DNA from: Littorina saxatilis | Lineage: Eukaryota; Mollusca; Gastropoda; Littorinimorpha; Littorinidae | Length of the DNA stretch: 64,000 nucleotides | Assembly: GCF_037325665.1 (NCBI RefSeq) | Contig: NC_090246.1 | Location: 57,649,177 to 57,713,176 of the forward strand | Direction of reading: 5' to 3' | In this document: positions 54,814 to 64,000 of the stretch, piece by piece | Layout: each line of letters starts with the position of its first letter | Position numbering within the stretch: the stretch's first letter is position 1 | The notes under the pieces: generated by a model | Told to the model about the DNA's origin: nothing | Seen by the model: the letters and a program-made list of their open reading frames with translations, nothing else | Database searches by the model: none | Made by a program: the position numbers and the translations under genes

Positions 54814-55627
54814 TTTAACAGCTTAGTAAATCTTTTGAAAGGAAATTATAAAAATATATCAACATGTTGCATCAACTGACTCAAAATAATGCTGACAATG
54901 TTAGGACTAAAATAAGAAAAACTATGCTTTCCAGAGGCTAGGTAGCCCAAGATTCTCATGGAAAACGTCTGGCGTTACAGAAAAAAACATGCATAGGGAT
55001 ATTAGCTGACAGCAGCAGCAAGCAATGAAAGTAGGAAGATCACCAAGCAAAATGACAAGCATGACTATTGCAGATGAAAGCAAAATATGGCATATATATA
55101 TATAAGATAAATGAAAGACATTTTTTCAATCACGGAACTTCACAACACAGATAAAAACCATATACCACTAAGATCACAAACCAGATCACCTTTCCAAAAT
55201 ACCACAAACCACAACCAAGAAATAACATATATACGACCTAGACTATTAACTATGACGTCACATGCAAGAATTTAAAGCAAGACCACAGCTGAAAAATCTA
55301 GCCTTCTAAAAAGAACTTCAATGAAACACCAAACAAAAAAAGTAAATAGGCGAGTGCATTAATTACTCTGTAAATCACGAAACAGTGGAAGCACCATGGT
55401 CAGAGAATATTTTTAAATGAAAAAGTGTCAAATCAGCTGAACATTCCAGAACTAATGCGCACCATTGACCATCTTAACTTTTCTTAGGAATAAACCCTGT
55501 GAAATAGAACACCAGCAAATAGCAATGCAAGGCTGTGACAATTTTTGTTTTGTTTATTGTATCAACGTCCATTCTGTTCTGACCTATCCATGATTTATTA
55601 AGATAAGCACTGCCCAGGGTAACACTT

Positions 55628-55690
55628 TCTTTCTTTCTTTATTTGTTGTTTAACGTCGTTTTCAACCACGAAGGTTATATCGCGACGGCC
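55628..55690 (-). mobile_element. SINE-A 3' end fragment
   Basis: The sequence TTTCTTTATTTGTTGTTTAA then CGTCGTTTTCAACCACGAAG and ATCGCGACGG is only the tail of SINE-A. Confidence 0.65.
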
Positions 55691-57049
55691 AGGGTAACAC
55701 ACTGGCTCTCTCTGCTGGACACGAACAGGTTATTGTCTGAGAATATTAAGTACATGTACAGAGCCTTCTTCCCCTGGTTGTAGACTAGGCAGGACGTGAA
55801 AGAAAAACCTCTAATCTCAACAACAAAAAGTACATGTACAGCAAATGCACATACAAATACCAGAAAAGGACAATGAACACATGAAGCATAAAAATAGAGA
55901 AAAGAAATGGCAAAAAAAACCAGCCAAATTGGCCTTGTGGTCGTTAATCTTGCAGATTAAAACTCGCCAATAAAATGTTTGTCATTTCACCACTGTTTGT
56001 CCAAAACCCTGCTGTGCATTTAAACGTAAGTACAGCTGCCATTATAAAATTCATATAAAAATTAACAGAACTTTTGGCAATGACCCTCTATATGTGTGCA
56101 AAAAATCTGTAATATTTCATATTTCATCACCCCTTGCTGAATCATGAACACATGGATGTTTTAAGGTCTGTGCATCTTTCTGAACACAAACAAAATAGCG
56201 TAGATCTTCTGCTAGCATGTGGGAACTAGCCTATATATCTGATTTACACTGTGCTTCGCTGAACAAATGCACGGACTGTCAATATGCATGTAGCATGCTA
56301 CCGTGATGTAATAGGATCGCCTGTGGGCTAATCCATATCTGCCATAGAACACAGCAGGAGTCTTATAATTATCAGAGTCAGAGACTAGCATAGCAATAAC
56401 TGTCTGTTCTTTTACTCATAGCAATTGTAAGTTTGGCGCAGAGCAAAAAATTGGCTGTCAGATCAACATGCATCACACAAAAAAGACCAATGAAGACTTT
56501 GTGACTGGTCATACAACAGCAAGAATACATTTTGTTTCTGAAAAAGCCACTGAAAAATGTAAGAAATCATCAATTACATGATACACATTCTACAAACAAT
56601 GCATGTCAAAATCTAAAGATTTTAAAAGCATCTTAAAAACTCACAAAGATTCTAAAAGTACATGTATCATAAAACTCATGCTATAACTTTTTTTACAAAC
56701 ACCCTTCAAAAAGCTTGTACGGTACATAAAAGTAAAAATAAAAACACTTGAAACTCACTTCTACTCTGGACAATGTTAAATTAAATTTATATTACATTAT
56801 GAACTTGGATTTCCTACTGAAGAAAAATTCTTCTGATTATACTCTAATTCACGCATTAAGAAACTGATCTATACACAACAAAGTACCAACATTTTTTGTT
56901 GTTTTTCACATTGATTTAAACAATCCAACATTTTACTTGAAAAATATGTATTAATTAAGAGTAAAAATATAAAGCTTTGTTGAATAAAAAACCCAGGAAG
57001 ATCTAAACAAAATAGAGGTGGGTTGTTGAGTATCATTTTCGCTGAATGT

Positions 57050-57090
57050 CTATGACATATTCTTTGGGTACCCCATATTGTCCAGTTTGC
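57050..57090 (-). CDS. SPOCK: Predicted terminal coding exon of the testican gene
   Basis: After acceptor TTCTGATTTCAG the phase-1 continuation reads G-KLDNMGYPKNMS-stop (TAG at 57050-57052). It has the right phase and a good acceptor and is followed by AT-rich DNA with a distant AATAAA. No homology supports it, so it could be replaced by an exon I missed between 57.1 and 59.7 kb. Confidence 0.45.
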
Positions 57091-60000
57091 CTGAAATCAG
57101 AAATAAATCAGAAAATCAAAAGGAAGCAAACGAACAAACAAAAGAAATCCTTCACTCCGTCACACAAACACACACTCACACACACAGAGGTTTTCAACAT
57201 AATATTGTTTTTTCTCTTGGTGCTTTCTTCATTAACAGCTATTGTGTTTTCAGCGTAGCAATAAGGTCCGATATTTAGACGAGACAAGTATAATGCCGAC
57301 GAGTCGAAGACGAGTCGCATTATACTTGTTCGAGTCGAAATATCGGACCCTATTGCTACGCTAAAAACACAATAGCAATTATATAGTTGTTCTGACTTTG
57401 ATTTGTTGTTCCATACTTACAAAATGACAGTTTTTGCGTCGATGCGTTGATCTCAGGTTTTGATAGCAGACGCCGTTTCTTATGCGCATTAGTTTTGCGC
57501 AGGCGCCACATTGACTTTGGAAAAAAACTCGATTTGACAACACAGCTGTTAAACAGCTTTTTATAAGTTCATTCGTATGCAACAAAAAGAAGTTTTGAGT
57601 TTTTTTAATTTTGAACAAGACTACTTATGAAGAAGACCAAAACACAACATCAACGAAAAACTAGAAACAACTGAAGAACTAGGATGCAACAAGGGCAGGA
57701 GAAGAGAACAGCTAATCCGTACAACGCGAGCAGACGGCAGCGAAGTTTTCATTTTGGGTGAATGGTATTTATACTTGTCTCGTCATGAAGCGAATTTTTC
57801 AACCTCAGTTATAAACGACTACATGAATGTTAGTGCCATGGGTCGATCATCAATACTTCAGAGGGGAAGTGGGGTATTCAGTGTTAAGTTACGAGGTAAG
57901 AAAAACCGAATGCGAAAGTTTGTCTCAGTCGGCAACTGAGCTCACACAGGCACACAAAAACGGCTGTTCCCTTTTACCCCCCTGTTTGAACTACATCTTT
58001 CAACTTTGGGCATTTTGTGGTGTTTAGGGACATCTTTCTTTATTTGGTGTTTAACGTCGTTTTCAACCATTCAAGGTTATATCGCGACGAAGGGAAGGGG
58101 GGAAGATGGGATAGAGCCACTTGTCAATTGTTTCTTGTTCACAAAAGCACTAATCAAAAATTTGCTCCAGGGGCTTGCAACGTAGTACAATGTATTACCT
58201 TACTGGGAGAATGCAAGTTTCCAGTACAAAGGACTTAACATTTCTTACATACTGCTTGACTAAAATCTTTACAAACATTGACTATATTCTATACAAGAAA
58301 CACTTAACAAGGGTAAAAGGAGAAACAGAATCCGTTAGTCGCCTCTTACGACATGCTGGGGAGCATCGGGTAAATTCTTTCTCGTCCCAACCAATATGGG
58401 AGTCCCCCTAACCCGCGGGGGGCGTTTAGGGACAGAAAATAGTTGGTTTAGTCCTGTTTCATCGGGAAGTTAGCAGAAAAGGGTGTGCTATCGACATTTG
58501 TAAAGCTGAAAAACATTTCCGAGAAGAATTTCAAGTTGTCAGTGTGTGCTGTTGTCGATTGAAACATCGTGTGGTACAGACCGGTAAACCAGAACCATGC
58601 GTCTTTGTTATTGCCAATATGCTTTTGGATATTGGCAAAAATGGCCGACTTCCATAGCATTATGCTTTCATGATCGGTAAAGAGATGTGCGAGACCATCC
58701 AATCACAGCCCCCGAATTTCCCCACGTGTCCATCAGAATAGCTATATAACACCATGTTTTCATTCTATTCAAACAGAAGCGTGATTCACTCCTGAATTTA
58801 TACATGGAAGGAAAACAAAGTCCTTCTCATTTGAACAAATCCACATCATATAGGGTCTTCAAACAAAGGGAAGTAAGAACTTCAAAGAAAGACACCAATA
58901 GCAAGTGAGAGCAGGGCAGAACCAGTCTCTTGAGAGAATAAGAAGCATCAAAATGAACTAGCAATTTTCCTTTTCCTTTCTTTCTTTCCTTCTCACCAAA
59001 GACTGAGCACCAGCAACACTTTTGAAGCTAAGTTTATCTGTTATATCTTCTTCTCTTCTTCTTCTTCGTTCGTGGGCTGAAACTCCCACGTACACTCGTG
59101 TTTTTGCACGAGTGGAATTTTACGTGTATGACCGTTTTTACCCCGCCATTTAGGCAGCCATACGCCGCTTTCGGAGGAAGCATGCTGGGTATTTTCGTGT
59201 TTCTATAACCCACCGAACTCTGACATGGATTACAGGATCTTTTACGTGCGCACTTGGTCTTGTGCTTGCGTGTACACACGAAGGGGGATAAGCCACTAGC
59301 AGGTCTGCACATAAGTTGACCTGGGAGATCGGAAAAATCTCCACACTTAACCCACCAGGCGGCCGCGGCCGGGATTCGAACCCTCGACCTTCCGATTAGG
59401 AGGCCGACGTCTTACCACCACGCCACAGCGCCCGTCATCTGTTATATGAAGTCTTATATCGCGCGCGTATCTCCAGACTCGGACAAGGCGCAAGTGTCTG
59501 TCCACTTTACAGACCATTGGGTCGACGTACTTGTGAATGTTTTGTTTTGTCATAAATAAATCGTTCCAATAACTTACTATTCTTGCTTTTTCATTCTTCT
59601 ATCTTCCTTCCCCTTGTAATTACATCTTGTTATTATCACTCTGCCTTGCGTGGTTATGTTCTCTTGATATCAAATGCAGAAATATATATACAGCCACAAA
59701 ATATCTAAAATTAATAAATGACCAGACAGTGACAAGCGAACGTACCACAGTGAGCGCGACCTTTGATGCGTGAACCAGGAATCTCAGAACCATTGGACGT
59801 GACGCACCAACAAGTCTGGCCAGTTGCAACGGTGCCCATACACTGCTCCTTCTGGTAAAAACCCTCACGGTCACAGCTGGGGATGTACTCCTCTGCAACA
59901 GACATGAGCACCATGATTTGAGTTATTTTTTGTTTCATCAGGATAAAAAGCATGTAACCCACAAGACGATTGTGGCAGTCAAACGGATGAAGATATGTAC

Positions 60001-63000
60001 TCAGGATTATGTTGCTTCAAAACAACCACAATAATAAAAATAAAAACTATATGCATGGGTGGGACTGAAAAATGTCATGAATCCTGAAGAATTTTAAGGC
60101 CCCCAGACCCTGAAGGATGTGCAAAATTAACAACAAAAAAAACTTCACCACAGACATTACGAATCCGGATTTCTGGCATATATCAGAAGAATCCCACCCA
60201 TGTGTATGCTAAAAAAAATTGCAAAGTGATGAGTGTGTGTGAGAGGATGAGAGACATGTGCACGTCAGGATGGCGTGGGATGTTGGTCTGCAAAATGTGT
60301 TCAAGAAGGACAGAAAGCATACCTGTATTCTTTGTTCTTTCAATTTCACTCAGCTTGGCATAGCACGGTGACTCAGCTTCTGCAAAAGACAACAAAAATA
60401 TGGTTAGACCATTTGCTTTGCCGTTACTGTTTCAAACAGCAGCTCTATGAACTTCAGCCAAGAAAAAATCTTCACAGGTTGCACATATATCTCTCCTATG
60501 TCCTGCTCATTCCTAAACAGAGACCAACAATCATTGCAAACTGCTTGGGGCCACGGAGGTTGATCACGAACCTCCCCAGCAGTTTTAAGGACAATTTGAT
60601 GGCTTCCCTTGGCAGCAAGAACATGTAGAAGTGAATAACAAAAAGTGGACTTAGGTTACTCCTCCATTATTTTCTTAGAAGACAATTTTTCCTCTTCCCT
60701 ACATTTCTCTCTCTCTCAGGGAGACAGTCATTTCTCGAGAAAATCATGGATTCAATGCGAGTTCTTCAGCATGAGAGAACCTCAACACCAAGAACTCATC
60801 AAAACTCTGTACACCAATTCACCTCTCTGCGGGAAGCAGCAACACCACTCGTGACGAGAGAGCACACCGTCGTGGTCCTTGTCGCAGGTCATGAGGTACG
60901 GGTGCAAGCAAGGCTCCATGTCGTTGTTGTCGATGACCTTGACCTCCGTCCTATTGAGGCTGTGACTGTGGTCCGTGTCGATCTGACGGAACTCCCACAT
61001 CACCGACTTGAGGCAGTCACACTTTCCTTCCGCTAGGCAAATAAAAAAAGCAGTTATTGTGTCTGAAATTATTTTCACAAAAATGTACCGAAACAATGGA
61101 GGTGTTTTTCATCAACTTTTTTTTCTTTTCTACTTTTATTTTTTGTTGACCGTCTTCTTCTCAACTATCATTATTTTTGTATGTGTGTGTGTACATCCTT
61201 CCCAAATTCACAAAGAAAAAGAGAGGGGAGAAACATAGCTGAGGAAGTTTGAAAAAAGTTCTGCATCTGACGTAACCCTATACTCCCATCTAAATGTAGA
61301 CATCACTTATTCAAATCACAATTGGCAGCATTTGTACACATACAATACATGCATTTGTGCTTATCCAATAAATGTGTTGAGGGGCGACACAGTGGTGTAT
61401 AGTTATGTTGTTAAGCAATGTGACGTGCACCACACATTAATTTCTCATTCGAAATAATAGTTGTCTGTGTCTAAGCAATAACCCTCATTCGAGATAATAA
61501 TTCGAGATAATAGTTGTCTGTGTCTACGCCGTAACACCAACACAGAAACAGTCACAATAACTAGTATGCCACCACCAGAACATTTTCATCCCAAACAAAA
61601 ATCCACGTTACCATCTACGCTTTCTCTGAGCTCCTTCTTGACGGACAGGTGTCTGTGAGACTTGTGGTGGTGCTTGCTGTTGCCATGGTGATGATGGTGG
61701 TCCTTGCCGTGCAGCAGGTGGAACCAGCCCGTCAGTCTGCGACGCATCTCATCCAGTGCTGCGATGTCGCATTTTGTGGTGCCGGAGTCTGGAAAAAAGA
61801 GAAGAAAACTCAGTACAATGGAACCCCACTTTAAAGATCTCCCAAAAATCTGAGCAGTTCATGTCTTAAAAAGGAGCGAGTCTTAAAAGGGGGGTAAATT
61901 TACATTGGTTATGAGCAGAAAATCAAAGTCTTAAATAGGGAGTAGTCTTAAATAAGGGGGGGGGGGGGGGGGGGTGCTTTAAATGGAGATTCCACTGAAT
62001 TACCATGGAGAAGGTGGGCGTTGTGAAATTGGTGTGTGGAATATTGGTAATTGCTAAATTAGTGTTCCCTCATGGTTCCTTTTTCTCTTCCCCCTTGGCC
62101 TAAGCACATTAGTTCTCATTGGACTCACTCACCATCTGCGTTTCCTCCTGTCCTCTTGGGTATATGATTCAGCACAAGGTTGTGTTTGCCAGACTGTAGA
62201 AAGACATGGGTAACTTTAAGTACACATACAAAAAGATGTTACTGGCAAGTCAAGTGCTAAATGACAACAGCACCCAAACAGCAAGGAAACAGAAAATGTA
62301 CATGGATGCACTGAAAATATAAGCTTTTTTTGCAGCCGTCTTCCTTTTATTTACCCTTTTCGAAAGCAAAGGTTATTTTCAATACACAATTTTCCCCAAA
62401 ATATTTAAAATGACAAACCATTATGAATTCACTCTGGTTCATTGTGAAGATTGAATCTATTATCTTATACTATTATAGCGCTTACTGATGAGAACAGATG
62501 TTACTGTACCTTTGGCTTTAGCCCCAGAAAGTGCTGGCTCTGTTTGTGGTGGCCTCTGTTGTTGTGCCCCGCCTTGTGTTGCTTGACGACGTTAATGTGG
62601 ACGTCGTGAGGAGCGTCATCCACAAACTTACGAGGTCGGGGGTCAATCTCGTTCAGCGCCTCTTCAGCCTTTTCCGTTTGCTCATGATAATGTTTGAAGA
62701 GGCGGGCACTATGGAAAATATGTACACATATATATATATATTTCTTTTTTTCTTTCTTTATTTGGTGTTTAACGTCGTTTTCAACCACAAAGGTTATATC
62801 GCGACGGGGAAAGGGGGGAGATAGAATAGAGCCACTTGTCAATTGTTTCTTGTTCACAAAAGCACTAATCAAAAATTTGCTCCAGGGGTTTGCAACGTAG
62901 TACAATATATTACCTTACTGGGAGAATGCAAGTTTCCAGTACAAAGGACTTAACATTTCTTACATACTGCTTGACTAAAATCTTTACAAAAATTGACTAT

Positions 63001-63725
63001 ATTCTATACAAGAAACACTTAACAAGGGTAAAAGGAGAAACAGAATCCGTTAGTCGCCTCTTACGACATGCTGGGTAGCATCGGGTAAATTCTTCCCCCT
63101 AACCCGCGGGGGGATTTCTTTTTTTAAATTTCAATATTTACGACCTGTTGTAAAGTGTTTGTGCTGCAGGACAGAAAAAAAGGTAAGTGCGGTTCCCCAT
63201 TTTGCATCCGTAGAGAATTCAACAAATGGAAAACAGCAACATCAATTTCAGTTTTGAAAAGGGCGATTTTCGTTTTAATCTGCATTTTGTTTGAATGAGA
63301 CCAAGATAAATATGAAGCAAAATTACAGTTACACCCTTTGTCAATGTTCACACCGCCCTTCAACCTGTAGCCTATTTGTATGTGTCCAATTAAAAAGTCA
63401 TGAGAAAATCCACACCCAAAAGATTAATATTCGACAGTGTAGTTTTGACAATTTGAACTATAGTCTGCTACACATTTTAGTAGTCTGCCAGTTTCTGTCA
63501 ACATCTCTAGAAATGGTGTTGGCAAAAACTGTCCCCAAGATATCATTATTAAACAGTACAGTCACGAACTTTGCAAACAAATCCACAATACTGCCAAAAG
63601 GAAAATGTATTGACCACTTGAACCAAATCACCTCTCTCTAAGATGGTGTTCCTGAACACATGACGGTCGCTTATCAGGTCCTTCAATGCAGATCTCTCCT
63701 GGATGTCTGCACTTGCATCCAACAA
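57050..63725 (-). CDS. SPOCK: Testican/SPOCK-like secreted proteoglycan core, 3' eight coding exons (5' end outside window)
   Basis: Testicans are secreted Ca-binding matrix proteoglycans of the SPARC family. Minus-strand exons: 63725-63632, 62708-62510, 62193-62133, 61788-61612, 61032-60823, 60379-60323, 59892-59746, and probably 57090-57050; all phases agree. In order: a Cys-rich start (GCKCRHPGEICIEG...), a 66-residue spacer, a histidine-rich insert (KDHHHHHGNSKHHHKSHRH), and the SPARC-type EC domain with two canonical EF-hand loops (DTDHSHSLNRTE, DKDHDGVLSRHE) and EWCCCF. Then comes a thyroglobulin type-1 domain (SCDREGFYQKEQC...CWCV...GSRIKG). EC followed by thyroglobulin repeat is the testican arrangement; SPARC lacks the second and SMOC orders them differently. 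The Kazal module expected between the Cys-rich start and EC is not seen. The predicted last exon adds only GKLDNMGYPKNMS, without the acidic tail of vertebrate testicans. Confidence 0.82.
57235..57375. repeat. Large near-perfect hairpin (inverted repeat, about 65-bp arms)
   Basis: The left arm reads ATTGTGTTTTCAGCGTAGCA then AGGTCCGATATTTAGACGAG. The right arm is its reverse complement with few changes (CGAAATATCGGACCCTATTG then CTACGCTAAAAACACAATAG). The loop is only a few bases around 57303-57310. It lies in the last testican intron. Confidence 0.7.
57376..58032. other. Intronic DNA, unassigned
   Basis: No recognised gene or repeat. It may belong, with 58435-58750, to a larger element bounded on one side by the hairpin, because SINE-A at 58033-58423 is inserted between the two parts. 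Confidence 0.3.
58033..58423 (-). mobile_element. SINE-A full-length copy, 11-bp target duplication
   Basis: Reverse copy of the 21422-21778 SINE. Exact GTTTAGGGACA lies at 58022-58032 and 58424-58434. Confidence 0.85.
59047..59436 (-). mobile_element. SINE-C body with a different tRNA-like head
   Basis: Exact ATCTGTTATAT lies at 59036-59046 and 59437-59447. On the minus strand the head is GGCGTGGTGGTAAGACGTCG then GGTCGAGGGTTCGAATCC, unlike the head at 40255. From CACAAGACCAAGTGCGCACG onward the body and (AAG)n-type tail match that copy. It inserted next to a SINE-B end fragment (about 59448-59490). Confidence 0.85.
61817..61999. mobile_element. Short MITE of the TTTTAAGACC family with poly-G run
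   Basis: It runs from CAATGGAACCCCACTTTAAA to TTTAAATGGAGATTCCACTG, with inverted AAGTCTTAA motifs and a poly-G run at about 61957-61974. It lies in a testican intron. Confidence 0.55.
62752..63113 (-). mobile_element. SINE-A full-length copy, 12-bp target duplication, near a splice acceptor
   Basis: Exact ATTTCTTTTTTT lies at 62740-62751 and 63114-63125. The SINE 3' end is only about 43 bp upstream of the 3' splice site of the testican exon starting at 62708. Confidence 0.85.
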
Positions 63726-63871
63726 CTGAAAGAAGGAGAAAAGTCAGTCTGTGAGAATTTTAAGTTAGAAACTGAAAGGCAAGAATTCACAACATACAGT
63801 GGGCAAACACCCCACCCCCCAGACCATAGTTTTCCCCCCTGACTTTCTGCACAAAACATATGTAAATGTAC

Positions 63872-63941
63872 CACCATTTTAAGACTCCCTCCTTCATTTC
63901 TGGAGGTCTTAAAAATCAAAGGGTTGGTTCCACTGTACACT
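63872..63941. mobile_element. Minimal MITE of the TTTTAAGACC family
   Basis: ACCATTTTAAGACTCCCTCC then GGAGGTCTTAAAAATCAAAG and GGTTCCACTG form an inverted-repeat element of about 70 bp. It shares the GACTCCCTCC box with the array units at 43441-44300. Confidence 0.55.
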
Positions 63942-64000
63942 GCAGAATGGGAATAATTAAAGACCCACCTTCCTCCCCTCAAGACCCCAGCTTCATTGTT

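Larger units (their letters stand above)
53521..57049 (-). other. Probable 3' UTR of the testican gene, with SINE insertions
   Basis: AT-rich, mostly single-copy DNA after the predicted stop at 57050. On the minus strand an AATAAA signal lies at 54187-54192 within AATAAAGTTTTG, a plausible polyadenylation signal giving a 2.9-kb UTR. A full SINE-E is at 54340-54813 and a SINE-A end fragment at about 55628-55690. Confidence 0.4.

Noticed and set aside
57754-57939. 61-codon plus-strand open frame
   Set aside because: It has no homology, lies in a testican intron, and may be part of an unassigned repeat.

Overview
This is eukaryotic, intron-rich and repeat-rich genomic DNA, almost certainly from a marine gastropod mollusc. 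A periwinkle-like caenogastropod (Littorina or relative) is my best guess, from recalled repeat families rather than from a search. Three host genes can be built exon by exon with matching splice phases. (1) A plus-strand HP1BP3-like chromatin gene has its coding region at 112-30948: ten coding exons, three linker-histone (H15) domains and an acidic/basic tail. (2) A minus-strand LRMDA-like leucine-rich-repeat gene starts at 52638 and ends at either of two homologous last exons, at 44471 or 41117. (3) A minus-strand testican/SPOCK-like extracellular matrix gene covers 57050-63725; its 5' end lies beyond the window.

The rest is mostly mobile DNA. 1-31 kb: the HP1BP3 introns, including a 15-kb intron 2, hold hAT-like elements with 6-bp target duplications, TTAA-flanked elements, a piggyBac-like MITE, a 50-bp tandem array split by a TA-flanked element, and several unclassified non-autonomous families. 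31-40 kb: the 3' flank of HP1BP3, partly AT-rich single-copy DNA that may be a long 3' UTR, then nested repeats. 41-53 kb: LRMDA, with an intact-looking Tc1-type transposon, a MITE expanded by 75-bp tandem units, and four retroposed SINE-like elements. 53-64 kb: the testican 3' UTR and gene, with three SINE copies and a large hairpin.

The genes are not an operon; they are unrelated neighbours (nuclear chromatin factor, endosomal/pigment-organelle adaptor, secreted proteoglycan core). The most notable biology is the LRMDA gene. Its two alternative terminal exons are each 80 nt, share splice phase, and encode alternative versions of the conserved C-terminal tail. The second theme is how precisely insertions can be dated relative to each other here, because many target duplications and empty sites are visible. 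I recognised no LTR or viral element, CRISPR array or rRNA gene. All gene names rest on recalled family sequences, without a database search.
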